From an uncultured Clostridia bacterium (GTDB lineage: Bacteria; Bacillota; Clostridia; TANB77; CAG-508): 64,000 bases of DNA. The DNA is taken from assembly GCA_934178555.1 (NCBI GenBank), contig CAKPQL010000005.1, forward strand, positions 1 to 64,000, written 5' to 3'. This document shows, one piece after another, positions 19,507 to 28,551 of this stretch. Below the pieces are notes generated by a model, which was not told the origin of the DNA, ran no database searches, and saw nothing but the letters and a program-made list of their open reading frames with translations. The translations under genes were made by a program, and so were the position numbers. The stretch's first letter is position 1, and every line of letters starts with the position of its first letter.

Positions 19507-20751
19507 GTGGAAATATTAGAAATTGCTCAAGAAATAAAAAATGAGGGAGGAAATTTATATCTTGTGGGAGGAGCTGTACGTGACGAAATAATGGATAAGC
19601 GAAAACATGATGAAGATTATTGCGTAACAGGCTTAACATCAGAAGAGTTTTTAAATTTATTTCCAAAATCTCATACAAGAGGAAAATGTTTTAAAGTATA
19701 TGAGCTAGAAAATAAAGAATTTGCTTTAGCAAGAAGAGAAAGAAAATCAGGCAAGGGTCATAAAGAATTTGAAATTGTTACAGGAAAATATATAACAATA
19801 GAGCAAGATTTAGCAAGAAGAGATATAACAGTAAATTCAATGGCAAAAGAAATACTTACAGGAAAAATTATAGATCCATTTGGAGGAATAGAAGATATAA
19901 AAAATAAAATAATAAGGGCAACATCAAATGCATTTTCAGAGGATCCATTAAGAGTTTATAGAGTAGCAAGATTTGCTGCACAGTTAAATTTTAAAGTAGA
20001 TGACAATACATTAAGACTAATGAATACTTTAAAAGGAGAACTAAATACTTTATCAAAAGAAAGGATTTTTGATGAATTTAGGAAAGCTTTATCTCAAGAT
20101 GAGCCATCGATATTCTTTGAAGTATTAAGAAAAGCAAATGTATTAGATGTACATTTTAAAGAAATATATAACTTAATTGGAGCATTACAACCAATAAAAT
20201 ATCATCCAGAAGGAGATGCATATAATCATACTTTGATAGTATTAGATGAAATAAGCAAACACGCAGAAGACTTAAAAATAAGGTTTGCAGGATTAGTGCA
20301 TGACTTGGGAAAGGGAGTAACCCCTAAGGAAGAATATCCACACCATTATGGACATGATATAAAAGGCGCAAGTGTTGTAAAAGAATTTGGAAAAAATTTG
20401 AACTTACCAAATTCTTGGATAAAATGTGGTGTAACTTCTGCTACAGAACACATGAGGGGTGGGATTTTTTTTGAAATGAAGCCTGCAAAACAAGTTGATT
20501 TTTTAGAAAAAGTAGAAAAGTCTTATTTAGGATTAGATGGCTTACAATTAATAGTAAATGCAGATAAAGGAATTAGAGAACCTGTAAAAAACTTTGCAAA
20601 CTTAGGGAAAAAACTATTGAAAGAAATAAACGGAGAATATATATTATCTAAATTTGGAAAGATAGATGGGCTAAAAATGAAACAAAAATTACATGAAGAA
20701 AGAATAAAATTTGTTGAAAATGAATTCCCAAATCTTCTACGGAAATATTGA
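19507..20751 (+). CDS. cca: tRNA nucleotidyltransferase (CCA-adding) with HD domain
   Basis: 414 residues from a GTG at 19507 behind AGAAGGAGG. The nucleotidyltransferase motif is LVGGAVRDEIMDKRKHDEDY, followed by RRDITVNSMA and the RVYRVARFAAQLNF helix. An HD phosphohydrolase domain follows (AYNHTLIVL, FAGLVHDLGKG, HHYGHD). It adds or repairs CCA ends of tRNA. Near its end an in-frame CTA CGG AAA TAT TGA occurs; a +1 shift there would give LLGNIDFL instead of LLRKY, so the true C-terminus is uncertain. Confidence 0.9.
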   Translation: MEILEIAQEIKNEGGNLYLVGGAVRDEIMDKRKHDEDYCVTGLTSEEFLNLFPKSHTRGKCFKVYELENKEFALARRERKSGKGHKEFEIVTGKYITIEQDLARRDITVNSMAKEILTGKIIDPFGGIEDIKNKIIRATSNAFSEDPLRVYRVARFAAQLNFKVDDNTLRLMNTLKGELNTLSKERIFDEFRKALSQDEPSIFFEVLRKANVLDVHFKEIYNLIGALQPIKYHPEGDAYNHTLIVLDEISKHAEDLKIRFAGLVHDLGKGVTPKEEYPHHYGHDIKGASVVKEFGKNLNLPNSWIKCGVTSATEHMRGGIFFEMKPAKQVDFLEKVEKSYLGLDGLQLIVNADKGIREPVKNFANLGKKLLKEINGEYILSKFGKIDGLKMKQKLHEERIKFVENEFPNLLRKY

Positions 20752-20823
20752 CTTTTTATGAAAAAAAAGGTAATATATATAAGAGTTATTTACAAATAAC
20801 TAATTTGAGGAGGAAAAATTGTT

Positions 20824-21618
20824 ATGGGAGAAGTAATAGTAATCACATCAGGAAAGGGTGGAGTTGGAAAAACAACAACAACAGCCAATTTAGGGGCGGC
20901 CCTAGCATTGGAAGGCAAAAAAGTAGTTCTAATAGATACAGATATTGGACTTAGAAACCTAGATGTAGTTATGGGACTAGAAAACAGAATAGTATATGAT
21001 ATAGTAGATGTAGTAGAAGAAAAATGTAAATTAAGACAAGCCTTAATAAAAGATAAAAGATTTGATGAACTTTTTTTATTACCAGCAGCCCAAACAAAAG
21101 ATAAAAGTGCAGTAAATGAAGAACAAATGAGAGATTTAACCTCTAAACTAAAAGAAGAATTTGATTACATATTGATAGACTGTCCAGCAGGGATAGAGCA
21201 AGGATTTAAAAATGCTATTGCGGGAGCAAATAGAGCAATAGTAGTAACAACAGCCGAAATATCAGCTATAAGAGATGCAGATAGAATTATAGGTTTATTA
21301 GAATCATCAGAAATAAAAAATCCAGAATTAGTAGTAAACAGATTAAGACCTTCAATGGTTAAAAAAGGTGAAATGATGGATGTTGACGATATTATAGATT
21401 TGTTATCAATAGATTTAATTGGAGTTGTTCCTGATGATGAACATATAATAAGCCAAACTAATAAAGGAGAGCCTGTAATTCAAAATAAAAGAGCGCCTTC
21501 AGGAAGGGCATATTTAGAAATTGCCAAAAGAGTATTAGGAGAAAATATTGATGTAACTATACCTGGCAGAGAAAAAGGTTTTATAGCAAAAATAAAATCA
21601 TTTTTTGCAAGAAAATAA
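20824..21618 (+). CDS. minD: Septum site-determining ATPase MinD
   Basis: 264 residues. Deviant Walker A GKGGVGKTTTTAN, IDTDIGLRNLD, and IDCPAGIEQGF are diagnostic; the C-terminal amphipathic helix (GFIAKIKSFFARK) is the membrane-targeting sequence. It acts on the inner membrane face to position the division site. A GGAGG site precedes the ATG. minC is not adjacent; cca is. Confidence 0.95.
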   Translation: MGEVIVITSGKGGVGKTTTTANLGAALALEGKKVVLIDTDIGLRNLDVVMGLENRIVYDIVDVVEEKCKLRQALIKDKRFDELFLLPAAQTKDKSAVNEEQMRDLTSKLKEEFDYILIDCPAGIEQGFKNAIAGANRAIVVTTAEISAIRDADRIIGLLESSEIKNPELVVNRLRPSMVKKGEMMDVDDIIDLLSIDLIGVVPDDEHIISQTNKGEPVIQNKRAPSGRAYLEIAKRVLGENIDVTIPGREKGFIAKIKSFFARK

Positions 21619-21657
21619 GTTCTTAAAAATATAATCACAAGGGTTGGGGGATAAAAA

Positions 21658-22191
21658 ATGTTTGAAAATATTGCTAATTTTTTTAAAAAATTAATGAAAT
21701 CAGAAAAAAAAGAGCCAGGTTCAAAAGATGCTGCAAAGGAAAGGTTGCATTTAGTATTAATGCAAGATAGAGCAAATGTATCTGCTGACTTTTTAGAGTT
21801 GATGAAACAGGAAATAATAGAAGTTATAAAGAAATATATAGAGGTTGATGAAAAGGAAATAGATGTTAGGCTTACAAACAAAGAAAATGAGGATGGAACT
21901 AATGGAGCTCCAGCCCTATATGCAAATATTCCAATTTTAAATATTAAAAATGAAATGAAAAAGGAAGTAATGGCAGAAAAGAAACAAAATGAACAAAAAA
22001 ATGAAGAATTAATAGAAGAAAAGAAAGAACAAACAGCGGAAAGTCAACCAGAAGTTAAAGAAGAAATAAATGAGAATAATAATGATGAAACAAAAGAAAT
22101 AGTAGAGAATGTGGAGAATGAAGAGATTAAGCAAGAAGAAAACATAGAAGTAGTAAATGTAAACGTAAATAATGCAGAAGAACAAAATTAG
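21658..22191 (+). CDS. minE: MinE with long acidic C-terminal tail
   Basis: 177 residues. The first 100 match MinE: N-terminal membrane helix (MFENIANFFKKLMK), the MinD-binding stretch AKERLHLVLMQDRANVS and the beta-rich dimerisation domain. The remaining 75 or so are low-complexity and rich in Glu, Asn and Lys (NEQKNEELIEEKKEQ and onwards). MinE is usually about 90 residues, so the protein is twice the norm. The tail could be a disordered spacer or a partner-binding tether. It is 39 bases after minD and a terminator follows. Confidence 0.9.
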   Translation: MFENIANFFKKLMKSEKKEPGSKDAAKERLHLVLMQDRANVSADFLELMKQEIIEVIKKYIEVDEKEIDVRLTNKENEDGTNGAPALYANIPILNIKNEMKKEVMAEKKQNEQKNEELIEEKKEQTAESQPEVKEEINENNNDETKEIVENVENEEIKQEENIEVVNVNVNNAEEQN

Positions 22192-22194
22192 TTA

Positions 22195-22240
22195 GAAATT
22201 TCTATATTTATATTAAAAATATAAATATAGAAATTTTTAA
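22195..22240 (+). terminator. Terminator of minDE
   Basis: Long AT stem: AAATTTCTATATTTAT pairs with ATAAATATAGAAATTT around a short loop, ending in a T-run. Confidence 0.8.
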
Positions 22241-22349
22241 AATTATATAGAATAATACATTGCAAATATTGTAGGGAACGAAATTACAGAAAAACCTCGA
22301 GATGAAGTAATTCTTTTGAAAACTATCTTAAAACCAATAGGAGAAAACA
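22241..22349 (+). other. Intergenic stretch before rodA with possible gene remnant
   Basis: A plus-strand frame without stops from about 22254 reads NIVGNEITEKPRDEVILLK and ends at a TAA that overlaps the rodA ATG by the usual ATGA-type coupling. No start codon with a ribosome site is present, so it may be a remnant of a small gene or chance. Confidence 0.3.
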
Positions 22350-23451
22350 ATGAATAAAAGATTTGTAAAAAATGCAGAATGGAGTATATTAATAATAAGT
22401 TTAATATTATTTGCAATAGGAGCTGTGGCTTTATATTCATGTACTCAATCTACTGATTTTGATGAGATGAAGAAACAATTAGTATGGTTTGCGATAAGTG
22501 TGCCAATATTAATTACATTCATGGTAGTGGATTATAATTTAATAAGTAGAGCGTCATATGTAATTTATGGAATATTTATAGTATTACTAATTGGAGTTTT
22601 ATTTACTCCAGAGATAAATGGTGCTACCAGTTGGTTTAATATAGGTGCATTTTCTTTTCAGCCTGGTGAGTTTGCTAAGGTGTTTGTAGTTATATTTTTT
22701 TCAACAATACTATGCAAATTTCAACAAAAAGGTAAAGAAGAAATTAATAAACCATGGAAATTAATGGTTGTGTTAATATCAGTTGCTCTTCCAGTTTTAT
22801 TAATAGCAATACAACCAGATATAGGAACTGCAGCAGCATTTTTAGTTGCAACAATATTTATTTTGTTTGTTGCAGGAATAGATAAGAAATATATAGTAGT
22901 TTCAGTATTATTAATAGTAATATTGATTCCAATTATATATATGTTTATATTACCAGAACATGCCAAAAGCAGAATTGATGTGTTTTTAAATCCAGATTTG
23001 GAGCCTAGAGGGGCAGGATATAATATAATTCAATCTAAGTTAGCTGTTGGAGCTGGAAAAGTTTTTGGAATGGGAATTTTGAAGGGAAATCAAACACAAT
23101 TAGGATTTTTATATCCTAAAACTACAGATTTTATATTTGCAGTAATTGGAGAAGAAATGGGATTTATAGTATCTGCAGTAGTGGTAATATTGTATATATT
23201 ATTATTAACTAAATGCATACATGTTGCAAAAACTGCTAAAGATGATTTAGGTTCATATATTGCAACAGGAATAACGCGGAATATTATTTTTCCATGTGTT
23301 AGAAAATATAGGAATGACAATAGGATTACTACCAATAACAGGTGTTCCGTTACCATTTATAAGTTATGGAGGAAGTTCGCTTATAACTAATTTTATATGT
23401 ATAGGAATAATATTAAATATAAGCAGTAGAAGACAGAAAACAATATTTTAG
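22350..23451 (+). CDS. rodA: Peptidoglycan polymerase RodA (SEDS), read through a CGGA frameshift site
   Basis: With a +1 shift at 23277 the product is 366 residues with about ten membrane segments, normal for RodA/FtsW. Family marks include GATSWFNIGAFSFQPGEFAK, LIAIQPDIGTA and, after the shift, FFHVLENIGMTIGLLPITG and GVPLPFISYGGSS. These last motifs are essential in SEDS glycosyltransferases, and they lie entirely in the shifted frame. The zero frame instead ends as a basic, non-membrane tail (about 37 residues) at 23390. RodA extends glycan strands for elongation. It lies between minDE and dusB. Confidence 0.9.
23277..23280 (+). other. CGGA recoding site in rodA
   Basis: Zero frame GGA ATA ACG CGG AAT ATT. 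Skipping the C gives ACG GGA ATA TTA TTT TTC CAT, i.e. T-G-I-L-F-F-H, the start of the conserved SEDS motif. Confidence 0.8.
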
Positions 23452-23473
23452 ATTAAATTTATAGGAGATAATA

Positions 23474-24445
23474 ATGGATATACATCCACTAAAAATAGGA
23501 AATATAGAATTAAATAATAATATATTATTAGCACCAATGGCTGGAATAACAGATAAAGCTTTTAGAACTATGTGTGAGAAATATAGTAATCCAGGACTTG
23601 TATATACAGAAATGGTAAGTTCTAAGGCGATATATTATGGCGATGAGAAAACAAAATTATTGGTTAATACAAAAAATGAAAAACCTATAGCAATACAAAT
23701 ATTTGGAAGTGAGCCAGAAATAATGGCAAAAGCTGCAAGTCAGTTGCAAGATAAAGCTGATATAATTGACATAAATATGGGGTGCCCTGCTCCTAAAGTA
23801 GTAAAAAATGGAGATGGAAGTAAGCTATTATTAGATTTAGAATTAATTGCAAGAATTGTTAAAGAGGTTACTAAAGCAGTTAATATACCAGTTACTGTAA
23901 AGATGAGAAAAGGTTGGAATAATAGTAATATAGTAGCTGTAGAAGCAGCAAAAATAATAGAAAAAGCAGGTGCTGCGGCCATTACAATACATGGAAGAAC
24001 ACGAGAGGAATATTATTCTGGAAAAGTTGATCTAGATATAATGAAACAGGTAAAAGAAGAAGTAAAAATACCAGTAATAGGTAATGGAGATATAAAGAAT
24101 ATGCATGATGCGCAAAGAATGCTAGATTATACTAAAGTTGATGGAATAATGATTGGAAGAGCAACTTTAGGAAATCCATGGATAATTGGACAAATAAAAA
24201 ATGGTTTAAAAAATGAAGAAATAAAATTACCAACATTAGATGAAAAACTTGAAGCAATAAAAGAACATATAGATTTGGAAACTTTAGAAAAAGGTGATTA
24301 TATAGGAATAAGAGAAATGCGTAAACATATTTCTTGGTATATAAAAAATTTAAAAGATTCTAGTCAAATACGTGAAAAAATAAATAGGCTAGAAACGAAA
24401 CAAGAAGTAATAGATTGTCTTAATGAATATTTCAGAACATTGTAA
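23474..24445 (+). CDS. dusB: tRNA-dihydrouridine synthase B
   Basis: 323 residues, TIM-barrel flavoprotein. LAPMAGITDKAFR, the catalytic cysteine in DINMGCPAPKVVK, TVKMRKGW, TIHGRTREEYYSG, GNGDI and MIGRATLGNPWI are family marks. It reduces uridines in the tRNA D-loop using FMN and NADPH. A GGAG site precedes the ATG and it follows rodA closely. Confidence 0.95.
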   Translation: MDIHPLKIGNIELNNNILLAPMAGITDKAFRTMCEKYSNPGLVYTEMVSSKAIYYGDEKTKLLVNTKNEKPIAIQIFGSEPEIMAKAASQLQDKADIIDINMGCPAPKVVKNGDGSKLLLDLELIARIVKEVTKAVNIPVTVKMRKGWNNSNIVAVEAAKIIEKAGAAAITIHGRTREEYYSGKVDLDIMKQVKEEVKIPVIGNGDIKNMHDAQRMLDYTKVDGIMIGRATLGNPWIIGQIKNGLKNEEIKLPTLDEKLEAIKEHIDLETLEKGDYIGIREMRKHISWYIKNLKDSSQIREKINRLETKQEVIDCLNEYFRTL

Positions 24446-24471
24446 ATATAATTAATATTATAATGTTTGTT

Positions 24472-24654
24472 AAAAAAATACAAAAGTAAAATTATAAAAG
24501 GCTCGTTTAAGCTAATTTTTGTAGATGAGTTAAAATGAATTTTGTTAGTATTATAAAAACAAATTTTTGAAATTCTCTAACAAGATTTATTAATAACATC
24601 TAACTTCAAATTACTTTCAATTTGCTTTTAAATATTTTACTTTTGTATTTTTTT
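24472..24654. repeat. MITE-like inverted-repeat element
   Basis: A perfect 21-bp inverted repeat (24472-24492 and 24634-24654; inner part TACAAAAGTAAAAT) encloses 141 bp with nested pairing (TTGTTAG 24542-24548 with CTAACAA 24577-24583). It fills the gap between dusB and the next gene. The inner sequence TTCAAATTACTTTCAATTTG resembles TTCAAATTACTTTTAATTCG near 60150, so it may be a dispersed family. It may also act as the dusB terminator. Confidence 0.6.
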
Positions 24655-24671
24655 TAGAAAGGTGTGTTATT

Positions 24672-25343
24672 ATGAAAAAATTTATTCCTATAATAATTGC
24701 AATTATAATTATTTTATCAATAATTTTTTTACTTTTTGGAAAAAATAATTATAATTTTTTAAATAATGGAAATAATATGAGTAACAAATCAGCTGATGAA
24801 ATTAAAAATTATATTTTAAATATGGATTCATTTAGTGCAGAAATATCGGTTACTATAACAAGTAATAAAACAATAGATACATATGTGTTTAATCAGAAAT
24901 TTAAAGGTAACCAATATGTTCAAGAGTTATTAGAACCAGAAAATATTGCAGGTTTGAGAATTTTATATGATGGAACAAATATAAAAGTAGAAAATACAAA
25001 AATAGGAATTTCAAAAATGTATGAAAATTATAAATATATAACAAGCAATTCTTTATGGATAAATACATTTACTAATGATTATAAAAATGAAGCAAATGAA
25101 AAGAAGATGTATGAGGAAAATGATACAATAGTATTAGAAGTAAAAGTAAAAAATGAAAATATATATAATACAAATAAAAAGTTATATATAGATAAAAAAA
25201 CAGCGAAACCAGTAAAAATGGAAGTACAAGATATTACACAAAACTTAAAGGTTTACATATTATATAATAAGGTAGAAATAAATACCTTGCAGGAAGAAAA
25301 TATAATAGCCTTTAAAGTAAAAGAATTAAATAATATAATATAA
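24672..25343 (+). CDS. LolA-like envelope protein, possibly GerS family
   Basis: 223 residues. One N-terminal membrane segment (about 5-23) without a lipobox cysteine, then an Asn-rich spacer. The beta-rich domain (MDSFSAEISVTITSNK, QKFKGNQYVQELLEPENIAG, LRILYDGTNIKVEN) has the layout of LolA-like proteins. In Clostridia this fold includes GerS, which is needed for spore cortex modification and germination. The GerS link is inference from fold pattern and from the spore-forming context; GerS itself is a lipoprotein while this one looks membrane-anchored. Confidence 0.5.
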   Translation: MKKFIPIIIAIIIILSIIFLLFGKNNYNFLNNGNNMSNKSADEIKNYILNMDSFSAEISVTITSNKTIDTYVFNQKFKGNQYVQELLEPENIAGLRILYDGTNIKVENTKIGISKMYENYKYITSNSLWINTFTNDYKNEANEKKMYEENDTIVLEVKVKNENIYNTNKKLYIDKKTAKPVKMEVQDITQNLKVYILYNKVEINTLQEENIIAFKVKELNNII

Positions 25344-25417
25344 TATAAAAAATCTTTCTGCGAAATTTGAAGTAATATTTAATATATAAAATATACAAAT
25401 TAGCAGGAGTGAAGAAT

Positions 25418-25768
25418 ATGGTAATAAAAAGAGGAGATATGTTTTATGCAGATCTAAGTCCTGTGATAGGTTCAGAGCAAGGTGGAGTTAGACCAGTATT
25501 AATAATACAAAACGATACAGGAAACAAATATAGTCCAACAGTTATAGCAGCTGCAATAACATCTCAAATGGGAAAAAATAAATTGCCAACGCATATTGAA
25601 TTAGATTCGGATGAATTTGGATTAAAATCTGATTCAGTAGTATTGGCAGAACAAATAAGAACAATAGATAAAAGTAGACTTAAAGAAAAGATAGGGCATA
25701 TTGATGATTTGAATGTGATGAATAAAATTAATAATGCATTAGGAGTAAGCTTCGGACTAGGAGAATAA
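25418..25768 (+). CDS. ndoA: EndoA/MazF-type mRNA endoribonuclease toxin
   Basis: 116 residues from the ATG at 25418 behind AGGAG; the GTG at 25409 lies within that site. VIKRGDMFYADLSPVIGSEQGG, RPVLIIQNDTGN and the C-terminal VSFGL are typical of NdoA/PemK. It cuts mRNA at short sequences. In Bacilli the antitoxin gene ndoAI lies immediately upstream; here the 74-bp gap and the preceding gene contain no ribbon-helix-helix antitoxin. A terminator follows at once. Confidence 0.9.
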   Translation: MVIKRGDMFYADLSPVIGSEQGGVRPVLIIQNDTGNKYSPTVIAAAITSQMGKNKLPTHIELDSDEFGLKSDSVVLAEQIRTIDKSRLKEKIGHIDDLNVMNKINNALGVSFGLGE

Positions 25769-25795
25769 ACCAGGAATTTATCCTGGTTTATTTTT
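25766..25795 (+). terminator. Terminator of ndoA
   Basis: TAAACCAGGA (25766-25775), loop ATTTA, TCCTGGTTTA (25781-25790), then TTTTT. Confidence 0.9.
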
Positions 25796-25865
25796 GTAAA
25801 ATTAATATTTACAATTAATAAATCAAATGATATAATCGAATTATATTATACAAGGGAGAAAGAAT

Positions 25866-26672
25866 ATGAATCAAATACTAGTTGTTGGAAACAAAAATGG
25901 AAAAAGAAATAATTCAACAGTAGATATAAAGAAAATAGTTTTATTTTTTAGTGTTGCAATAATTATATTTGGAGCAATATTAATAATAGAAGGAGTAGTT
26001 GGATTAGGTAGCAGTAAAAAAGAAAATAATAATCAAAATATATCCACAATAGAAACAGTAACACCAACACCTTCAAGTCCGGTAGAAGATGATGAGGAAG
26101 CACCGACAATAGAGTTAATACTATCAGGGGCAACAGTAAAAATTATAGCTAGAGATGAAACAGAAATAGATTATTTGGAATATGGCTGGAACAATGAAGA
26201 AAAGAAAGTTGTAAATAGTACTAGTGATAAGAATAGAATTGATGCATCAGTTGAGCTAAAACAAGGGACAAACACTTTGAAGGTAAGAGCAGTAGATAAA
26301 GCAGGAAATGAGAGTACAAAAGAGAATGATTTTAAAGGAGAATATGATCCTAAAGTAGAGTTGTATACAACTGAAGGTGGAGATGGACTAATAATAATAG
26401 CATCTTGTGATGATGGAATTAGTAAAATAGAGTTTACACAAAATGGTGAAAGGTATCTTTTACCTGTACAAGATTCTAATTATACCGCAGAAGATTTTGC
26501 AAGTATTGGGGCTATACCTGAATATTCAAGTGATGGAAAAATAATAAAATTACAGTATACTTATAAGAATTTATTAGAAGGTGAAAATAGATTTTCTGTT
26601 TATGCATATAGTACTGAAGGACGTGTTGGAAGTCAGGATGGTTATTGCACATATACTCCAACAGGACAATAG
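25866..26672 (+). CDS. Membrane-anchored surface protein with Ig-like domain
   Basis: 268 residues. A short basic N-terminus is followed by a membrane segment (about 24-47), a polar Thr/Pro/Ser linker (VTPTPSSPVEDDEE) and an extracellular part with a bacterial Ig-like or Y_Y_Y-like repeat (LKQGTNTLKVRAVDKAGNES). A second similar unit follows (LLEGENRFSVYAYSTEGRVG). It is probably displayed outside the cell and binds something unknown. No catalytic motif seen. Confidence 0.55.
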   Translation: MNQILVVGNKNGKRNNSTVDIKKIVLFFSVAIIIFGAILIIEGVVGLGSSKKENNNQNISTIETVTPTPSSPVEDDEEAPTIELILSGATVKIIARDETEIDYLEYGWNNEEKKVVNSTSDKNRIDASVELKQGTNTLKVRAVDKAGNESTKENDFKGEYDPKVELYTTEGGDGLIIIASCDDGISKIEFTQNGERYLLPVQDSNYTAEDFASIGAIPEYSSDGKIIKLQYTYKNLLEGENRFSVYAYSTEGRVGSQDGYCTYTPTGQ

Positions 26673-26687
26673 ATTTTTTATATAAAT

Positions 26688-26712
26688 GGAACGGGCATAA
26701 AGTGCCCGTTCC
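26688..26712. repeat. GC-rich hairpin after the Ig-like gene
   Basis: Perfect 10-bp stem GGAACGGGCA (26688-26697), loop TAAAG, TGCCCGTTCC (26703-26712). It lacks a clear T-run and resembles the other dispersed GGGCA-type palindromes in the window (11313, 46321). It may be an mRNA-stabilising hairpin or a weak terminator. Confidence 0.65.
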
Positions 26713-26745
26713 TAAGTAATTTAAACAAAAATTAAGGAGAAAAGC

Positions 26746-27513
26746 ATGGACATAAATAGTTGTATAGCATATTTTATTATATACTCATTTTTGGGATGGG
26801 TATTAGAATCTGTATTTAAAACAATAACATCAAAAAGAGCTGTAAATAGTGGATTTTTATATGGACCACTTTGTCCAATATATGGTTTTGGGGCATTGAT
26901 AATGCTTATATTTTTAAAGAGTTTTAAAGATAATATTATACTATTGTTCATATTTGGATTTTTAGTACTTTCAATATGGGAATATATAGTTGGATTTTTA
27001 TTAGAAAAAACTTTTAAAACTAAATATTGGGATTATTCAAATAATAAATTTAATATAAAGGGTAGAGTATGTTTATTAAATTCATGCTTTTGGGGAATTT
27101 TAGGAGTTGTATTTACAAAATTAATACATCCACCAGTTCAAAGTTTAATAGAAATTGTTCCGAAAGAACTTTTATTATACATAGACATAATATTATTTAT
27201 GATAATGATAATAGATTATATATTTAGTATAATAAAAGTATATAACATAAATGTAAACATAAACTTACTTAATGAAATAAGTAAAACTATAAAACTAGAA
27301 CTAGAAAAAATTAAAGAATATGCAGGAAATAAGGCGAAAGAAAATGAAAAGTTACAACGTGTTATAGAAGAATTAAAGCAAAGACAAGATAGCTTAAAGA
27401 ATAAAATAGAAAGGCAAACAATACGATTAAGAAAAGCTTTTCCAACTATGAAATCAGAGAAAATATCAGAATTTTTAAACCAAAGAAAAGAATCTATTAG
27501 AAAAAATAAATAG
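26746..27513 (+). CDS. Putative ABC-transporter type IV (CmpB-like) membrane protein
   Basis: 255 residues. Four to five membrane segments in the first 165 residues with the family marks FLGWVLESVFKTI, GFLYGPLCPIYGFGAL and WDYSNNKFNIKGRVCL; the rest is a charged coiled coil (KENEKLQRVIEELKQRQDSL). The family is common in Firmicutes and annotated as a putative ABC transporter permease, but no ATPase is nearby and the function is unknown. Confidence 0.75.
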   Translation: MDINSCIAYFIIYSFLGWVLESVFKTITSKRAVNSGFLYGPLCPIYGFGALIMLIFLKSFKDNIILLFIFGFLVLSIWEYIVGFLLEKTFKTKYWDYSNNKFNIKGRVCLLNSCFWGILGVVFTKLIHPPVQSLIEIVPKELLLYIDIILFMIMIIDYIFSIIKVYNINVNINLLNEISKTIKLELEKIKEYAGNKAKENEKLQRVIEELKQRQDSLKNKIERQTIRLRKAFPTMKSEKISEFLNQRKESIRKNK

Positions 27514-27528
27514 AAATGGGGAATACAT

Positions 27529-28464
27529 ATGGTACAGGATATATTTATAATAGATGAAGATGAAAAATTTTTAGAAAATGTGAAGGAAAGATTTAAAGAA
27601 GAAAGCCAATACAAATTTTTAAACGTAAAAACTAAAGAACTAGATATTGCATTAAAAAATATACCTGCTTTAATAATTATAAATGAAGATACAATAAATG
27701 AAGACATACTATTGATTTGTAAGAAGATAAGAGAGAATGAAGATAACAGCATAACTCCTATAATAGTTATATCATCAGATAAAAATAAAGAGCATAGACT
27801 AGAAATATTAAAAAACGAAGTAGAATATTATATAGTAATGCCTATAGATGACGATTATTTATATTATACAATAAAAAATATTGTGAGATTAATGTATGCA
27901 AATAGAAGAGTAAGTCCATTAACTGGATTGCCTGGAAATGTTCAAATACAAGCAGAAATGAAAAAAAGATTATTAAATAAAGAAAAATTTGGAGTTATAT
28001 ATTTCGATTTAGATAATTTTAAAGCCTACAATGATATATATGGATTCCTACAAGGGGATGAAATAATAAAATTTACAGCAAGAACTATATTAAAAAACAC
28101 TCATACAGAAGAAAATGGAGATTGTTTTGTAGGGCATATAGGTGGAGATGATTTCGTAGCGATAGTTGGACAGGATTCAGATTATGAAGGTATCTGCCAA
28201 GGTGTTATAGCAGAGTTTGATGAAGGAGTACAAAAATATTTTTCTGAAGTTGATCTAGAAAGAGGATACTTTGAGGTAGCAAATAGAAAAGGAGTATTAG
28301 AACAATTTCCACTAACATCAATATCAATAGGAGTAGTTATAGCTGATCAACAAAGATTTTACAATACGTTAGAAATAGCAGAAGTAGGAGCTCAAGTAAA
28401 ACATACTTCAAAAATAATAATGGGTAGTAGCTATGTAATAGACAAACGTAAATTAAGAGGATAG
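27529..28464 (+). CDS. Diguanylate cyclase with degenerate receiver domain
   Basis: 311 residues. Residues 1-120 look like a receiver domain (DIFIIDEDEKFLE), but the phospho-acceptor position is replaced (LIIINEDTINED), so it is probably not phosphorylated. The GGDEF domain has SPLTGLPGNVQI, YFDLDNFKAYND and HIGGDDFVAI, an accepted GGDDF active-site variant. It would make c-di-GMP. An HD-GYP phosphodiesterase gene at 31368 supplies the opposing activity. It sits 15 bases after the CmpB-like gene. Confidence 0.85.
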   Translation: MVQDIFIIDEDEKFLENVKERFKEESQYKFLNVKTKELDIALKNIPALIIINEDTINEDILLICKKIRENEDNSITPIIVISSDKNKEHRLEILKNEVEYYIVMPIDDDYLYYTIKNIVRLMYANRRVSPLTGLPGNVQIQAEMKKRLLNKEKFGVIYFDLDNFKAYNDIYGFLQGDEIIKFTARTILKNTHTEENGDCFVGHIGGDDFVAIVGQDSDYEGICQGVIAEFDEGVQKYFSEVDLERGYFEVANRKGVLEQFPLTSISIGVVIADQQRFYNTLEIAEVGAQVKHTSKIIMGSSYVIDKRKLRG

Positions 28465-28489
28465 TATAGAACCTAATAAAAAATATAAT

Positions 28490-28518
28490 TTGACAAATTG
28501 TTACTAAAGAATTATAAT
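28490..28518 (+). promoter_or_regulatory. Consensus promoter of the Cys-rich peptide gene
   Basis: Perfect TTGACA (28490-28495), 17-bp spacer, perfect TATAAT (28513-28518). It should be very strong for the vegetative sigma factor. Confidence 0.9.
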
Positions 28519-28551
28519 AAAAATATAAACAAAAAAACGGAGGTGTTGTAT

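Noticed and set aside
20748..20954. 68-aa ORF across the cca-minD gap
   Set aside because: Overlaps minD in another frame and has no ribosome site.
22350..23390. rodA zero-frame ending as the real C-terminus
   Set aside because: The last 37 residues are basic and non-membrane, while the +1 frame contains the conserved SEDS motifs.
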